Below, piece by piece: positions 24,100 through 32,769 of a stretch of DNA of 62,611 nucleotides (within the stretch, counting starts at the first letter, position 1; each line of letters starts with the position of its first letter). The DNA is from Desulfotruncus alcoholivorax DSM 16058. Its GTDB lineage: Bacteria > Bacillota > Desulfotomaculia > Desulfotomaculales > Desulfallaceae. Where the stretch lies: positions 1 through 62,611 of the forward strand of contig NZ_AUMW01000022.1 in NCBI RefSeq assembly GCF_000430885.1, read 5' to 3'. The notes under the pieces were generated by a model that worked only from the letters and a program-made list of their open reading frames with translations, searched no databases and was not told the origin of the DNA. The position numbers were made by a program, and so were the translations under genes.

Positions 24100-24449
24100 A
24101 CCATAATATGCAACACCCCTCCCGCTGTAATATTTAAGTTGCAATACCCGGCGCCAGGGTAAGCTCGTACCGCTCGTCCATGTATGAACGGCCCTATATT
24201 TGCACCGGTTTTGCTTCAGTTTTGACAAACCCGCCTTTTGGTACATGTAGATGGCTGCCTGCTGCTTGCATGCACTGCACAAGGCCAAGCTGACTGGTCT
24301 CCGGGCGTACTTCAAAAAAAAGGCGGCATAAGCCGCCCTGGGATTTCTATAACCAACAATCATTTAGTCAATCTGGATATTATTTACGCACGGTACCGGC
24401 TTAATCTTCCTCCCGCCGTCAAAAGCAATGCTTCCAGCCCTCTTTCCTA
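24100..24449. other. Non-coding stretch after the SLH gene
   Basis: No frame with a ribosome site is seen. The minus-strand open frame over 24019-24363 has junk-like composition. A short GGCGGC/GCCGCC hairpin lies at about 24323-24339. Otherwise I see nothing here. Confidence 0.35.
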
Positions 24450-24695
24450 TTACTGAGCTAAGTTATTTGGCAGTGAAGACTTCTTTTCTTGGCGTTTGCG
24501 TAGCACTTGCAGCAGATAAGCGCCGACAAGCAATCCCGCTCCAATCATGTCCGTTGTGCTGCCCGGTTTAATCAGCATCAACCAGCCGGCGAAAAGAATT
24601 AAGCGGTCATACCATTTTACTGTTGTAATCTTATCCCACTCGCTATAATGGGGTTTGTATATTCTATTTTTGCTATTGTGGCAATTGTAAAAAGC
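24450..24695 (-). pseudogene. Remnant of a membrane transporter C-terminus (TRAP-like)
   Basis: A minus-strand frame of 81 codons, open after a TAG and without a usable start, encodes NRIYKPHYSEWDKITTVKWY, then the segment FAGWLMLIKPGSTTDMIGAG, then a basic tail and stop. The LMLIKPG-TDMIG pattern resembles the last membrane segment of fused TRAP-type permeases. With no start and no upstream partner it looks like the decayed 3' end of a lost gene. The family call is by memory of the pattern and is tentative. Confidence 0.4.
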
Positions 24696-24782
24696 CTATC
24701 GGGGGAATTTTACCACTACCCGATTACCACAAAATATGCGGAATCCTGGTTTGAATAAAACGCCTTAACTAAGATTTTGACT

Positions 24783-25073
24783 TTAGTCCAGCGGTTTGTA
24801 ATCATGCTTGGGATCATTTAGGACTTTGCGAATGGCGTCCATAACAATGGCCACCAGGGCAGCATTTTCGGACGGAGAATGGAAACTGGCCTTGGCGGCC
24901 ATCAATTCCGCCTCCGAAGCCACGTAGCTGGGGCGTAAGTCGTTTAGTGCCATAGCTGCAGCTCTGGATTTGCATAGCTGGCAGTCACAATAATTAGGTT
25001 TTGAGCTAAATGTTTCGAATAATTCATTAAGGATGTTCTTGACTGCCAACTCGGTATAATTAACTATTTTCAT
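24783..25073 (-). CDS. ComFB-family (late competence development) protein
   Basis: The 96-aa protein matches the ComFB family: NYTELAVKNILNELFE at the start, the CDCQLCKSRAAAMALNDLRPSYV block near residue 30 and a helical end. Three Cys (CxCxxC) may bind zinc. In Bacillus the gene lies in the comF operon; here it is alone, next to a transporter remnant. The family includes c-di-GMP-binding members in cyanobacteria; that role is not shown here. The start is the ATG at 25073 or a TTG two codons earlier. Confidence 0.8.
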   Translation of the reverse strand: MKIVNYTELAVKNILNELFETFSSKPNYCDCQLCKSRAAAMALNDLRPSYVASEAELMAAKASFHSPSENAALVAIVMDAIRKVLNDPKHDYKPLD

Positions 25074-25394
25074 TTTCAATGGACCCCTTTTCTGTTTAAC
25101 AACGAAGCTGATTTTAGTATATGGGACCTGAGTTTTGCCAGCAATGGGGCCTTACTCACAATTAAGTGGGACTTTAGTCCCGTAGCTTAGTATGATATGA
25201 ACCTAACATATCAAATTTTTCACCAGTAGTGACAAAAAAATATTTCAAAAGCAGGATTTGATGAAAAGAGAGCGAATAATATATGTATTAGTACATAAAA
25301 TCACAAACCCCAATATTATGGGCGGGTGACTTAAAGTTGATTAGTGTCGCGTTGCTGTAATTGAATAAAAAATAATTAAGATAGGAGAGGAAGT
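25074..25394. other. Divergent intergenic region, about 320 bases
   Basis: AT-rich region between the minus-strand ComFB gene and the plus-strand carbonic anhydrase-like gene. A small GGGACTTTAGTCCC hairpin lies near 25168. No gene or convincing promoter pair is seen. Confidence 0.35.
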
Positions 25395-25991
25395 ATGATA
25401 GCAAATTTAAGTGAAATAGGTCACAAAGATTGCGGCTTAGAGGGGTTTCCATTGGAATATCTAATACCGGTGACTTCCCGGGACAGCATACCGGGGGAGT
25501 ATCTGGGTACCCCCATTGAGAGCTTGCTTGGATATCATAATTTGGGATACCCCTTGAAGACTTATAAACATGCGGAATTGCTGATTGGTATGTGCATGGA
25601 TTACAGGAAACACTTGCATATTCCCGATAATTTCGCCTATGTCTTGCGCACCGGCGGGGGTAATTTGAGGTACAGTGAATTCAAGTTATCCTACGCTATT
25701 GCTATTGGCGGGGTGAAGGCAATAGTATTAATAGGCCACGATAATTGCGGTATGGTCAACTTAATGTCAAAAAAAGAAAAATTCATCAAGGGCTTGGTCG
25801 AAAATGCAGGGTGGGAACAGAGCCGGGCGGAGGAACATTTCATGCATTTTGTTCCCATGTTTGAGATTGGGAATGAAGTGGATTTCGTTATCAGCGAAGC
25901 TAAGCGATTAAGGTTAAAGTATCCTAAAATCCTGGTGGCACCCATGTTTTATGGCATGGCTGATAAACAGTTGTATCTTTTGAAGGAATAA
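25395..25991 (+). CDS. Beta-carbonic anhydrase-like protein
   Basis: The 198-aa protein carries the beta-class zinc motifs: CMDYR near residue 67 (Cys and the Asp-Arg dyad) and HDNC near residue 115 (His and Cys). GGGNLRYSEFKLSYAIAIGGVKAIVLIGHDNCGM matches the core of the fold. The expected reaction is CO2 hydration to bicarbonate. The N-terminal 50 residues are unusual and its size is near the small end of the class. It starts with ATG after AGGAGAGG. Confidence 0.8.
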   Translation: MIANLSEIGHKDCGLEGFPLEYLIPVTSRDSIPGEYLGTPIESLLGYHNLGYPLKTYKHAELLIGMCMDYRKHLHIPDNFAYVLRTGGGNLRYSEFKLSYAIAIGGVKAIVLIGHDNCGMVNLMSKKEKFIKGLVENAGWEQSRAEEHFMHFVPMFEIGNEVDFVISEAKRLRLKYPKILVAPMFYGMADKQLYLLKE

Positions 25992-26115
25992 ATTACCAAT
26001 TGGAAGGTAACAATGGGGGCATATCATAGCCTCAGGATAATTATCCGCTTGAGCTTGAGTTTATTGAATATAATTGAGATTTCTGCCAGATAATAAGAAA
26101 AAAGGAGGTGGAAGA

Positions 26116-26313
26116 ATGCCTGATGTACACTGCACGGTGAATACTTGCAAGTATTGGCAGCAGCAAAACTTATGCAGTGCCCAACAAATTGTAATTCAGA
26201 GCGATGCACAAGGTGGTTTTTCACCCAACGCCAAATTGGAACAATTAAGTGCGACACCGGCAAACAATATTGACGAAACCTGTTGCCAAACTTTTAAAAA
26301 TGCGCATGCATAA
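26116..26313 (+). CDS. DUF1540 protein
   Basis: The 65-aa protein shows the DUF1540 pattern: CTVNTCKYWQQQNLCSAQQI near the start and DETCCQTF near the end, giving four or five conserved Cys. The family is common in spore-forming Firmicutes and its function is unknown; metal binding is likely. The ATG at 26116 follows AAAGGAGGTG; the frame also opens 14 codons earlier without a site. A strong terminator follows. Confidence 0.85.
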   Translation: MPDVHCTVNTCKYWQQQNLCSAQQIVIQSDAQGGFSPNAKLEQLSATPANNIDETCCQTFKNAHA

Positions 26314-26349
26314 AGAATGGGCACCTTGATCAAAGGTGCCCATTCTTTG
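26314..26349. terminator. Terminator after DUF1540 gene
   Basis: GAATGGGCACCTT pairs with AAGGTGCCCATTC around GATCA, with A on one side and T on the other. It ends the DUF1540 gene and may also work on the minus strand. Confidence 0.8.
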
Positions 26350-26359
26350 CGACAGGCAT

Positions 26360-26396
26360 AAAAAAGCAAGACCTTTTTACGGGTCTTGCTTTTTTG
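26360..26396 (-). terminator. Terminator of the MFS gene
   Basis: GCAAGACC pairs with GGTCTTGC, and on the minus strand a T-run follows. The stop codon of the MFS gene lies within the hairpin loop. Confidence 0.8.
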
Positions 26397-27711
26397 TACC
26401 TTCAGGCTTATTGTCGCCAGGCATGGGTTTCCTGGCAGGGTTAAAAACAAATTCCAGGTTTACAGCCTGTCTGGGCGGTTCAGTCATACCACCGCTTTGT
26501 TTTTGCTCACCGGGCTGGGTCATATCCTTCACCCGGATGAACAGCAGCGCGGCTAAGGCCGTTGCTCCGGCCAGGATTGCACCGCCCCAGTACATGTGGG
26601 CATTACTGATGCCCATGAGGTAGCCGAATAAAGGCGGTCCCACGGCTACGCCCAGGAAGCGGACACTACCGTAGATAGAAGTAACCAGGCCCCGTTCTTC
26701 GGAAGCGACTGTACTTGTAATAATGGTGTTTAGGCAGGGCAGGAGCAGGCCCGTGCCAATTCCGGCAACGGAAATCCCAATGAAAAAGTAATAAATGTTC
26801 TGAAACAGGTTTAAAGAAGCCAGAGCGATTGCTACCAGGACCAGCCCGATAACCACCAGCCATTTCATCAGCTTAACTCTTTTTTTAAGGAACAAGCCGG
26901 TTACATACGAACTAATGCACATGAAAAGGACCGGGATGGCAATGGCTGCACCTTTTATGATTCCGTTAAGTCCCACGTTTTTTTCCAGATAGTCGCTTAA
27001 GAAAAAGAGAATGCCGAACAATATTAAGAGAGCGGTTGTACCGGCCAGGAATGAGGTTAAAAGCATCGCTGATTTTTTTTCAAATACTTTCTTAATGGCT
27101 TTTAAATACTGGGATACACTCTGGGTGGCCCGGTTGCCCCTGGGTTCCTTGACCAAAAACCAGATACCCAGAATAATGGGAATGATGATAGCAGGGAAAA
27201 ACAAAAAGGTGGCATACCAGGCTATCAATCCTATGGCCGCACCAAGCACCGGGCTCAGTACTTTGCCCATACCGTTGGCTGCTTCAACAACTCCCAGCGC
27301 TTTACTGCGCTGCTTACCTGTAAACAGGTCACCGGTCAGTGCCATGGCTATGGGGGTGGTGCCGGCTGCGCCGATGCCCTGAACAATTCTGCCGCCAACG
27401 ATCCAGGTATAGGCTTTGTCCTGAAAAAAAATGGCGGACAGCCCGGCAATAATGCCACCCAAACCGTAAAGGATCAATCCGGGGATAATAATTTTTTTAC
27501 GTCCAATCCTGTCGGACAAAAAGCCGGCAAGCGGAATAAGCAGGCCGGGCACTGAAAAAGCGGTAATAATCATGCTGACTTTGATCTGGCTTAAATTAAA
27601 CGCTTCCTTAATTTCCGGCAGAACCGGGATCAGCATGGAATTGCCAAGGACCATAATGAAAGGCACACCTGAAATAGCTGCTATTGTAACAGCCCCGGAC
27701 TTGCCACTCAT
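26377..27711 (-). CDS. MFS drug/metabolite efflux transporter
   Basis: The 444-aa integral membrane protein has about twelve hydrophobic segments and the major facilitator motif A (GFLSDRIGRKK near residue 62) and motif C-like GAAIGLIAWYATFLFFP. This fits the DHA1-type proton antiporter group, which exports drugs or metabolites. Substrate unknown. A soluble Pro/Gln-rich tail of about 45 residues ends the protein. The ATG at 27711 has GGAG upstream; a longer frame has no site. It is alone and closed by its own terminator. Confidence 0.85.
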   Translation of the reverse strand: MSGKSGAVTIAAISGVPFIMVLGNSMLIPVLPEIKEAFNLSQIKVSMIITAFSVPGLLIPLAGFLSDRIGRKKIIIPGLILYGLGGIIAGLSAIFFQDKAYTWIVGGRIVQGIGAAGTTPIAMALTGDLFTGKQRSKALGVVEAANGMGKVLSPVLGAAIGLIAWYATFLFFPAIIIPIILGIWFLVKEPRGNRATQSVSQYLKAIKKVFEKKSAMLLTSFLAGTTALLILFGILFFLSDYLEKNVGLNGIIKGAAIAIPVLFMCISSYVTGLFLKKRVKLMKWLVVIGLVLVAIALASLNLFQNIYYFFIGISVAGIGTGLLLPCLNTIITSTVASEERGLVTSIYGSVRFLGVAVGPPLFGYLMGISNAHMYWGGAILAGATALAALLFIRVKDMTQPGEQKQSGGMTEPPRQAVNLEFVFNPARKPMPGDNKPEGTKKQDP

Positions 27712-27827
27712 GATGTCTCCACATCCTTTCACCAACATTGAATATTTTGTCTCAGCCCGGTTGACGGTATGCATTTATGCGCCTGTTTGCGCATATGAAA
27801 AAATAGTTAATGAAGGGAGTGAAGAAA

Positions 27828-28103
27828 ATGTTTTATGTTTTCGATAAAATTGTTTTATCAATGGCAGCGGTGCGCTTCTTGTCCGCCACTATTGAATTTA
27901 GCGCCGCTATGCTGATGTTATATTTCAACCGGGTGGAACATGCATTTAAAATTAATGCAATGCTTGCCCTGGTAGGTCCTACTGTAATGATAACCGTGAC
28001 CACCCTGGGGCTGGTCGGACTGGCCGGAAAAGTTTCTCTCTCTGGTATGGTATTAATTTTGGCCGGCGTGGCTTTGATTTTCCTGGGCGTTAGACAAATT
28101 TGA
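27828..28103 (+). CDS. YqhV/DUF2619 membrane protein
   Basis: The 91-aa protein has three hydrophobic segments and the YqhV pattern: FDKIVLSMAAVRFLSATIEF, MLYFNRVEHAFKINAMLALVGP, and VTTLGLVGLAGKVSLSGM. In Bacillus yqhV lies beside the spoIIIA operon and is linked with sporulation; here it is alone. It starts with ATG after GAAGGGAGTGA. It is divergent from the MFS gene. Confidence 0.85.
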   Translation: MFYVFDKIVLSMAAVRFLSATIEFSAAMLMLYFNRVEHAFKINAMLALVGPTVMITVTTLGLVGLAGKVSLSGMVLILAGVALIFLGVRQI

Positions 28104-28321
28104 TGCCCACGCTGCAGTATCCGCATTGGCAAAAGGCGGGGGGCGTGCTGCTTACCGGCATATAAGCCAATAAAACAAGCAAAGTCTAATAGCGCGGTTA
28201 TTGAAGGAAAACCGGCAAACAATGCTTCCGTAAAAGTTTTTTCAACTTGGAAAATTGCTTTGCGTGCAAAAGGAACCACTGAGTGCCGGGTGACAGTGTC
28301 AAAAACCGCTGCAAAATATAA
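28104..28321. other. Intergenic region before the pyr promoter
   Basis: Between yqhV and the pyr promoter I see no gene and no terminator with a clear U-run. The composition is ordinary. Confidence 0.35.
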
Positions 28322-28350
28322 TTGACGTAAGCCCGCTGGAATGTTATTAT
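28322..28350 (+). promoter_or_regulatory. Sigma-A promoter of the pyr operon
   Basis: TTGACG at 28322 and TATTAT at 28345 are separated by 17 bases and lie about 25 bases before the PyrR-binding leader. Transcription would start near 28357. Confidence 0.8.
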
Positions 28351-28370
28351 GTTTTAAGTGAAATTTGCCT

Positions 28371-28477
28371 TGAAATCGGTCCCGTGAGGCCGGTAAGGAT
28401 ACATAGAGTGAACCAAAGACGGGTTGAAAAACTTGGTCTTTTCTATGCCTGCTTACCGGTGAAAGCAGGTTTTTTTG
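28371..28477 (+). promoter_or_regulatory. PyrR-dependent attenuator 1 (before pyrR)
   Basis: The leader has the PyrR-binding sequence GGTCCCGTGAGGCC (28379-28392). Next to it CCGGTAAG (28391-28398) is complementary to CTTACCGG (28452-28459), which forms part of the terminator CCTGCTT/AAGCAGG plus T-run (28448-28476). So an antiterminator and a terminator are mutually exclusive, and PyrR with UMP would favour termination by holding the first hairpin. This is the same logic as in the Bacillus pyr operon. Confidence 0.88.
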
Positions 28478-28570
28478 ATGCCTTTATTCTTTTTTAGTGT
28501 CAGGGTTTATGAAGATACAGCCTAATTTATTTTTTAATCTAATTCCTAATCTTTAATTTCTAACTTCTAA

Positions 28571-29140
<570 letters not shown>

Positions 29141-29159
29141 CTGTTGGTGCCATCCTTTT

Positions 29160-29257
29160 AAGCGGTCCCGCGAGGCCGGCAAGGGAGGGCCTAAAATATT
29201 AGCCCTGCCGGCCTCAACCGGATTGTTGAAGTAACAATTTCGGATGAGGCTTTATTT
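29160..29257 (+). promoter_or_regulatory. PyrR-dependent attenuator 2 (pyrR-pyrB)
   Basis: A second PyrR-binding sequence, GGTCCCGCGAGGCC, lies at 29164-29177. Its GAGGCCGGCA can pair with TGCCGGCCTC (29206-29215), the antiterminator. A later terminator uses GCCTC (29211) with GAGGC (29246) and an inner ATTGTT/AACAAT stem, followed by TTTATTT. The GCCTC is shared, so the two structures exclude each other. This gives separate control of pyrB onwards. Confidence 0.85.
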
Positions 29258-29352
29258 ATGCTTTAACAAAGCAAGCCCGGCCACAGGCACTGCAAGGTAA
29301 ACGGAATAATGTCTGATCCAAAGCGCCTTTAATGTTGGGGGGGGTTCCCGTA

Positions 29353-30291
29353 TTGTTTAAATGTAAAAATTTGTTGGGGTTGCAGGACCTTTCCGCGGAA
29401 GAAATCACATTCTTGCTGGATACTGCAATACCTATGAAGGACATTATCAGCAGGCCGATTAAAAAGGTGCCTACTCTGCGGGGCAAGACGGTGGTGAACC
29501 TGTTTTATGAAAACAGTACCCGCACCCGCAGTTCTTTTGAGCTGGCAGCTAAATATTTAAGTGCGGACAGCGTCAACATTTCCAGCTCGTCAAGCAGTGT
29601 GGCCAAAGGTGAGAGCCTTTATGACACCGCCCGAACGATCCAGTCGTTGGGAGCCGACGTAATTATTCTGCGCCACCCCATGGCCGGCTCGCCGCGGCTG
29701 CTGGCCCGGACGGTTGATGCGGCGGTAATTAATGCCGGGGACGGGGCGCATGAGCATCCCTCCCAGGCCTTGCTGGACCTTTTCACGGTCCGGGAGCGTT
29801 TGGGCAGGCTGGCCGGGCTCAAGGTGGTAATTGTGGGTGATGTTCTGCACAGCCGGGTGGCCCGCTCTGATATTTGGGGCTTTACCAGGATGGGAGCGGA
29901 GGTCGTCGTTTGCGGTCCTCCAACTCTAATTCCGCCGGGGATTGACCGGATGGGCGTCCGGGTGTTCCACCGGCTGGAGGAGGCGCTGCCGGGCGCTGAT
30001 GTTATTATTATGCTGAGAATACAAAAAGAAAGGCAGCAGCAGGGCTTATTTCCCAGCTTGAGGGAATACGCCGTCCTGTACGGGTTGAACCGCCGGCGGC
30101 TGGCGCTGGCGCGCAGCGGCGCCCTGGTGCTGCACCCCGGCCCGATGAACAGGGGTGTGGAGATATCGGCGGATATTGCAGACGGAACATCATCTGTTAT
30201 TGAAGAGCAGGTTACCAACGGGGTGGCGGTGCGCATGGCGCTGTTGTACTTGCTTGCAGGGGGAGGTGACCGGCATGAAAATGATTATTAG
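29353..30291 (+). CDS. pyrB: Aspartate carbamoyltransferase catalytic subunit
   Basis: The 312-aa enzyme joins carbamoyl phosphate and aspartate. It has [21 protein letters not shown] near residue 48 (STRTR binds carbamoyl phosphate), [11 protein letters not shown] near 113, [17 protein letters not shown] near 133 and [11 protein letters not shown] near 264. The TTG at 29353 has a G-run eight bases upstream; an in-frame ATG at 29332 lies on the other side of that run. No regulatory pyrI is present. It overlaps pyrC by 17 bases. Confidence 0.93.
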   Translation: MFKCKNLLGLQDLSAEEITFLLDTAIPMKDIISRPIKKVPTLRGKTVVNLFYENSTRTRSSFELAAKYLSADSVNISSSSSSVAKGESLYDTARTIQSLGADVIILRHPMAGSPRLLARTVDAAVINAGDGAHEHPSQALLDLFTVRERLGRLAGLKVVIVGDVLHSRVARSDIWGFTRMGAEVVVCGPPTLIPPGIDRMGVRVFHRLEEALPGADVIIMLRIQKERQQQGLFPSLREYAVLYGLNRRRLALARSGALVLHPGPMNRGVEISADIADGTSSVIEEQVTNGVAVRMALLYLLAGGGDRHENDY

Positions 30292-31606
30292 GGGCGGGCG
30301 GGTTTTGGACCCCGTCTCAAAAAGGGATGAAATAGCTGATTTATATATTCAAAATGGTTTGGTCGCCCTACCGTTTGAGGCCGATTCCAGCACCCAAATT
30401 ATTGATGCTGCCGGCAGGCTGGTTGCCCCGGGTTTTATTGATATGCATGTGCACCTGCGCGAGCCCGGGTTTGAAGCCAAGGAAACAATAGCTACAGGAA
30501 CGGCTGCCGCTGTTCGGGGCGGCTTCACCGGAGTTGCCTGCATGCCCAACACCAATCCGGTGGCCGATAACGCAGCGATAATTGAATTTATAAAAAACAA
30601 AGCACTGGAGGCCGGCAGGTGCGGTGTCTACCCCGTGGGAGCCATTACCCGGGGCAGCCAGGGCAAGGAAATGGCGGAACTGGCCGGGATGCGGGAATCC
30701 GGCGCCGTAGCCTTTTCCGACGACGGGCAGCCCGTAAAGGATGCCTGGATGATGCGCCTGGCCATGCAGTATTGTAAAATGCTTGGCGCCGTAATTATTT
30801 CACACTGCGAAGAAAAAAGCCTGGTGGCCGGAGGGGTAATGCACGAGGGATATTATTCCACCATTTTGGGGTTAAAAGGGATTCCCGCCGCAGCCGAAGA
30901 AATAATGGTAAGCCGGGACATCATTCTGGCTGCCGAGACGGGGTGCCCGGTCCATATCGCTCACATCAGCACTGCCGGCTCGGTGGCGCTGGTGCGGGAA
31001 GCCAAAAAGAGGGGCATCAGCGTAACAGCGGAAGTGACGCCGCATCATTTTTCCCTTACGGACGGGGCAGTGGCAGATTACAGCACCAATGCCAAGGTGA
31101 ATCCTCCCCTGCGCGGCGAGGCCGACCTGCAGGCTGTGCTGGCAGGGCTGGCCGACGGAACTATCGATGTCATCGCCACGGACCACGCCCCGCACACTTA
31201 CGATGAGAAAAATGTTGAGTTTGATCTGGCCCCCTTCGGCATGGTTGGGTTGGAGACGGCTGTTGGTCTGGTTTGGAGTGAGCTGGTGCACAAAGGGATA
31301 CTGACGCCGCTGCAGGCTGTAGCCAAGCTGTCGTTTAACCCGGCCTCGATACTGGGCCTGAACAGGGGCATGCTTACTGAGGGCGCGGCAGCGGATATCA
31401 CCATTATCGACCCGGACCTGGAGGAAACAGTTGACCCCGCCAAATTTGCCGGCAAGGGAAGAAATACTCCCTTTACCGGCCGAAAACTAAAAGGGATGCC
31501 TGTAATGACCATTGTGGCGGGGGAGATTAAATATCAAAGGAGTCAGAAGTCGGGAGTCAGAAGTCGGGAGTCAGAAGTCAGGAGTCAGAATGAGGGAACG
31601 GTTTAG
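30275..31606 (+). CDS. pyrC: Dihydroorotase
   Basis: The 443-aa zinc enzyme cyclises carbamoyl aspartate to dihydroorotate. It has the HVHLREPG motif near residue 59, ISHCEEKSL near 176, [10 protein letters not shown] near 230 and ATDHAPHT near 302. The ATG at 30275 follows GGGGGAGGTG and overlaps the pyrB end. The family usually ends about 425-430 residues; the final 20 or so residues here ([17 protein letters not shown]...) are translated from a 14-bp tandem repeat of a dispersed element, so the C-terminal tail is not part of the ancestral enzyme. Motifs for activity are intact. Confidence 0.93.
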   Translation: MKMIIRGGRVLDPVSKRDEIADLYIQNGLVALPFEADSSTQIIDAAGRLVAPGFIDMHVHLREPGFEAKETIATGTAAAVRGGFTGVACMPNTNPVADNAAIIEFIKNKALEAGRCGVYPVGAITRGSQGKEMAELAGMRESGAVAFSDDGQPVKDAWMMRLAMQYCKMLGAVIISHCEEKSLVAGGVMHEGYYSTILGLKGIPAAAEEIMVSRDIILAAETGCPVHIAHISTAGSVALVREAKKRGISVTAEVTPHHFSLTDGAVADYSTNAKVNPPLRGEADLQAVLAGLADGTIDVIATDHAPHTYDEKNVEFDLAPFGMVGLETAVGLVWSELVHKGILTPLQAVAKLSFNPASILGLNRGMLTEGAAADITIIDPDLEETVDPAKFAGKGRNTPFTGRKLKGMPVMTIVAGEIKYQRSQKSGVRSRESEVRSQNEGTV

Positions 31607-31651
31607 TTCATATTGAATTATTCTGATTTCTGACTACTGCCTTCTGAATAC
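31539..31651. repeat. GGAGTCAGAAGTCG tandem and dispersed repeat over the pyrC 3' end
   Basis: Four copies of a 14-bp unit (GGAGTCAGAAGTCG, the last two altered) run from 31539 to about 31594. A right arm with TTCTGATTTCTGACTACTGC follows to about 31651. It belongs to the same family as 16507 and 21139. The left arm is translated as the end of PyrC. Confidence 0.85.
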
Positions 31652-31688
31652 TTGTATAGTTATAGAGCATCTGCGGAGGTGTATTTGT

Positions 31689-32768
31689 TTGAAAGCTGTT
31701 TTAGCACTGGAGGACGGCATGATTTTTACCGGGCAGTCATTTGGCGCCACGGGTGAGCAGTGGGGTGAGGTGGTATTCAACACCGGCATGACCGGCTACC
31801 AGGAAGTGCTTACCGACCCGTCTTACTGCGGTCAAATAGTGGTAATGACCTATCCCCTGATCGGCAACTACGGAGTTAACCGGGAAGATTATGAATCGAT
31901 GCGCTCCTTTGTCCGTGGGTTCGTGGTCAGGGAAGCCTGTAATCACCCAAGCAACTGGCGCGCCACGTATAAGATCGATAATTTCCTGGCCCGGGAAGGA
32001 GTATTGGGCATCAGCGGAGTTGACACCAGGGCGCTGACCAGACACCTGCGCAGTCACGGGACTATGCGGGGGGTAATTGGGACCGGTGAGATAGACCCGG
32101 CTATACTGGTGGAAAAAGCCAGGTCCTGCCCCCAACTAACCGGCCAAAAACTGGTGGAAGAAGTAACAACCCGCCAGGTATATACTCTTCCGGGTGACGG
32201 TCCCAGGGTCGTGCTGATTGACCTGGGTTCCAAACACAATATTATCAGGCGGCTAAGGGACAGGGGTTGCTCAGTTATTGTCGTGCCGCCGGATATGAAA
32301 CCGGAAAAAATAGCTGAACTGGCCCCCGAAGGTGTGTTGCTGTCCAACGGGCCCGGAGACCCCACCGATGTGCCTGGGACTATTGCGACCACCCGGGCTC
32401 TTGTGGGCAAATACCCCATGTTTGGTATCTGCCTGGGCCACCAGATCATGGCCCTGGCCCTGGGGGCAAAAACTTATAAAATGAAATTTGGCCACCGTGG
32501 AGCCAACCACCCGGTAAAGGACCTTGCTTCAGGCAGAGTGTATATTACTTCGCATAACCACGGGTTCTCAGTTGACGAGGAATCGCTAAAGGGGCTGGAT
32601 GTGGACGTTTCCCACATCAACCTGAACGACAATACGGTGGAAGGTATTCGACACAGGCACCTGCCGCTGTTCGCGGTGCAATACCACCCCGAGGCGTCGC
32701 CGGGACCGCATGATTCAGACTATATATTTGACCAGTTTATGGATATGATGCGCGGGGAGGGCAGGTAA
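31689..32768 (+). CDS. carA: Carbamoyl-phosphate synthase small subunit
   Basis: The 359-aa glutaminase subunit provides ammonia to CarB. It has the N-terminal domain [21 protein letters not shown] near residue 31 and the C-terminal amidotransferase with [16 protein letters not shown] near 243 (nucleophile Cys), NHGF near 288 and [11 protein letters not shown] near 335. It starts with TTG eight bases after GGAGGT and is one base from carB. Confidence 0.95.
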   Translation: MKAVLALEDGMIFTGQSFGATGEQWGEVVFNTGMTGYQEVLTDPSYCGQIVVMTYPLIGNYGVNREDYESMRSFVRGFVVREACNHPSNWRATYKIDNFLAREGVLGISGVDTRALTRHLRSHGTMRGVIGTGEIDPAILVEKARSCPQLTGQKLVEEVTTRQVYTLPGDGPRVVLIDLGSKHNIIRRLRDRGCSVIVVPPDMKPEKIAELAPEGVLLSNGPGDPTDVPGTIATTRALVGKYPMFGICLGHQIMALALGAKTYKMKFGHRGANHPVKDLASGRVYITSHNHGFSVDEESLKGLDVDVSHINLNDNTVEGIRHRHLPLFAVQYHPEASPGPHDSDYIFDQFMDMMRGEGR

Positions 32769-32769
32769 A

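Noticed and set aside
24019-24363. Minus-strand frame of 114 codons after the SLH gene
   Set aside because: It crosses the terminator hairpin of the SLH gene, has no ribosome site and shows no recognisable pattern.
31539-31600. CRISPR-like direct repeats
   Set aside because: Units are 14 bp and abut one another with no spacers; the sequence belongs to a dispersed repeat family.
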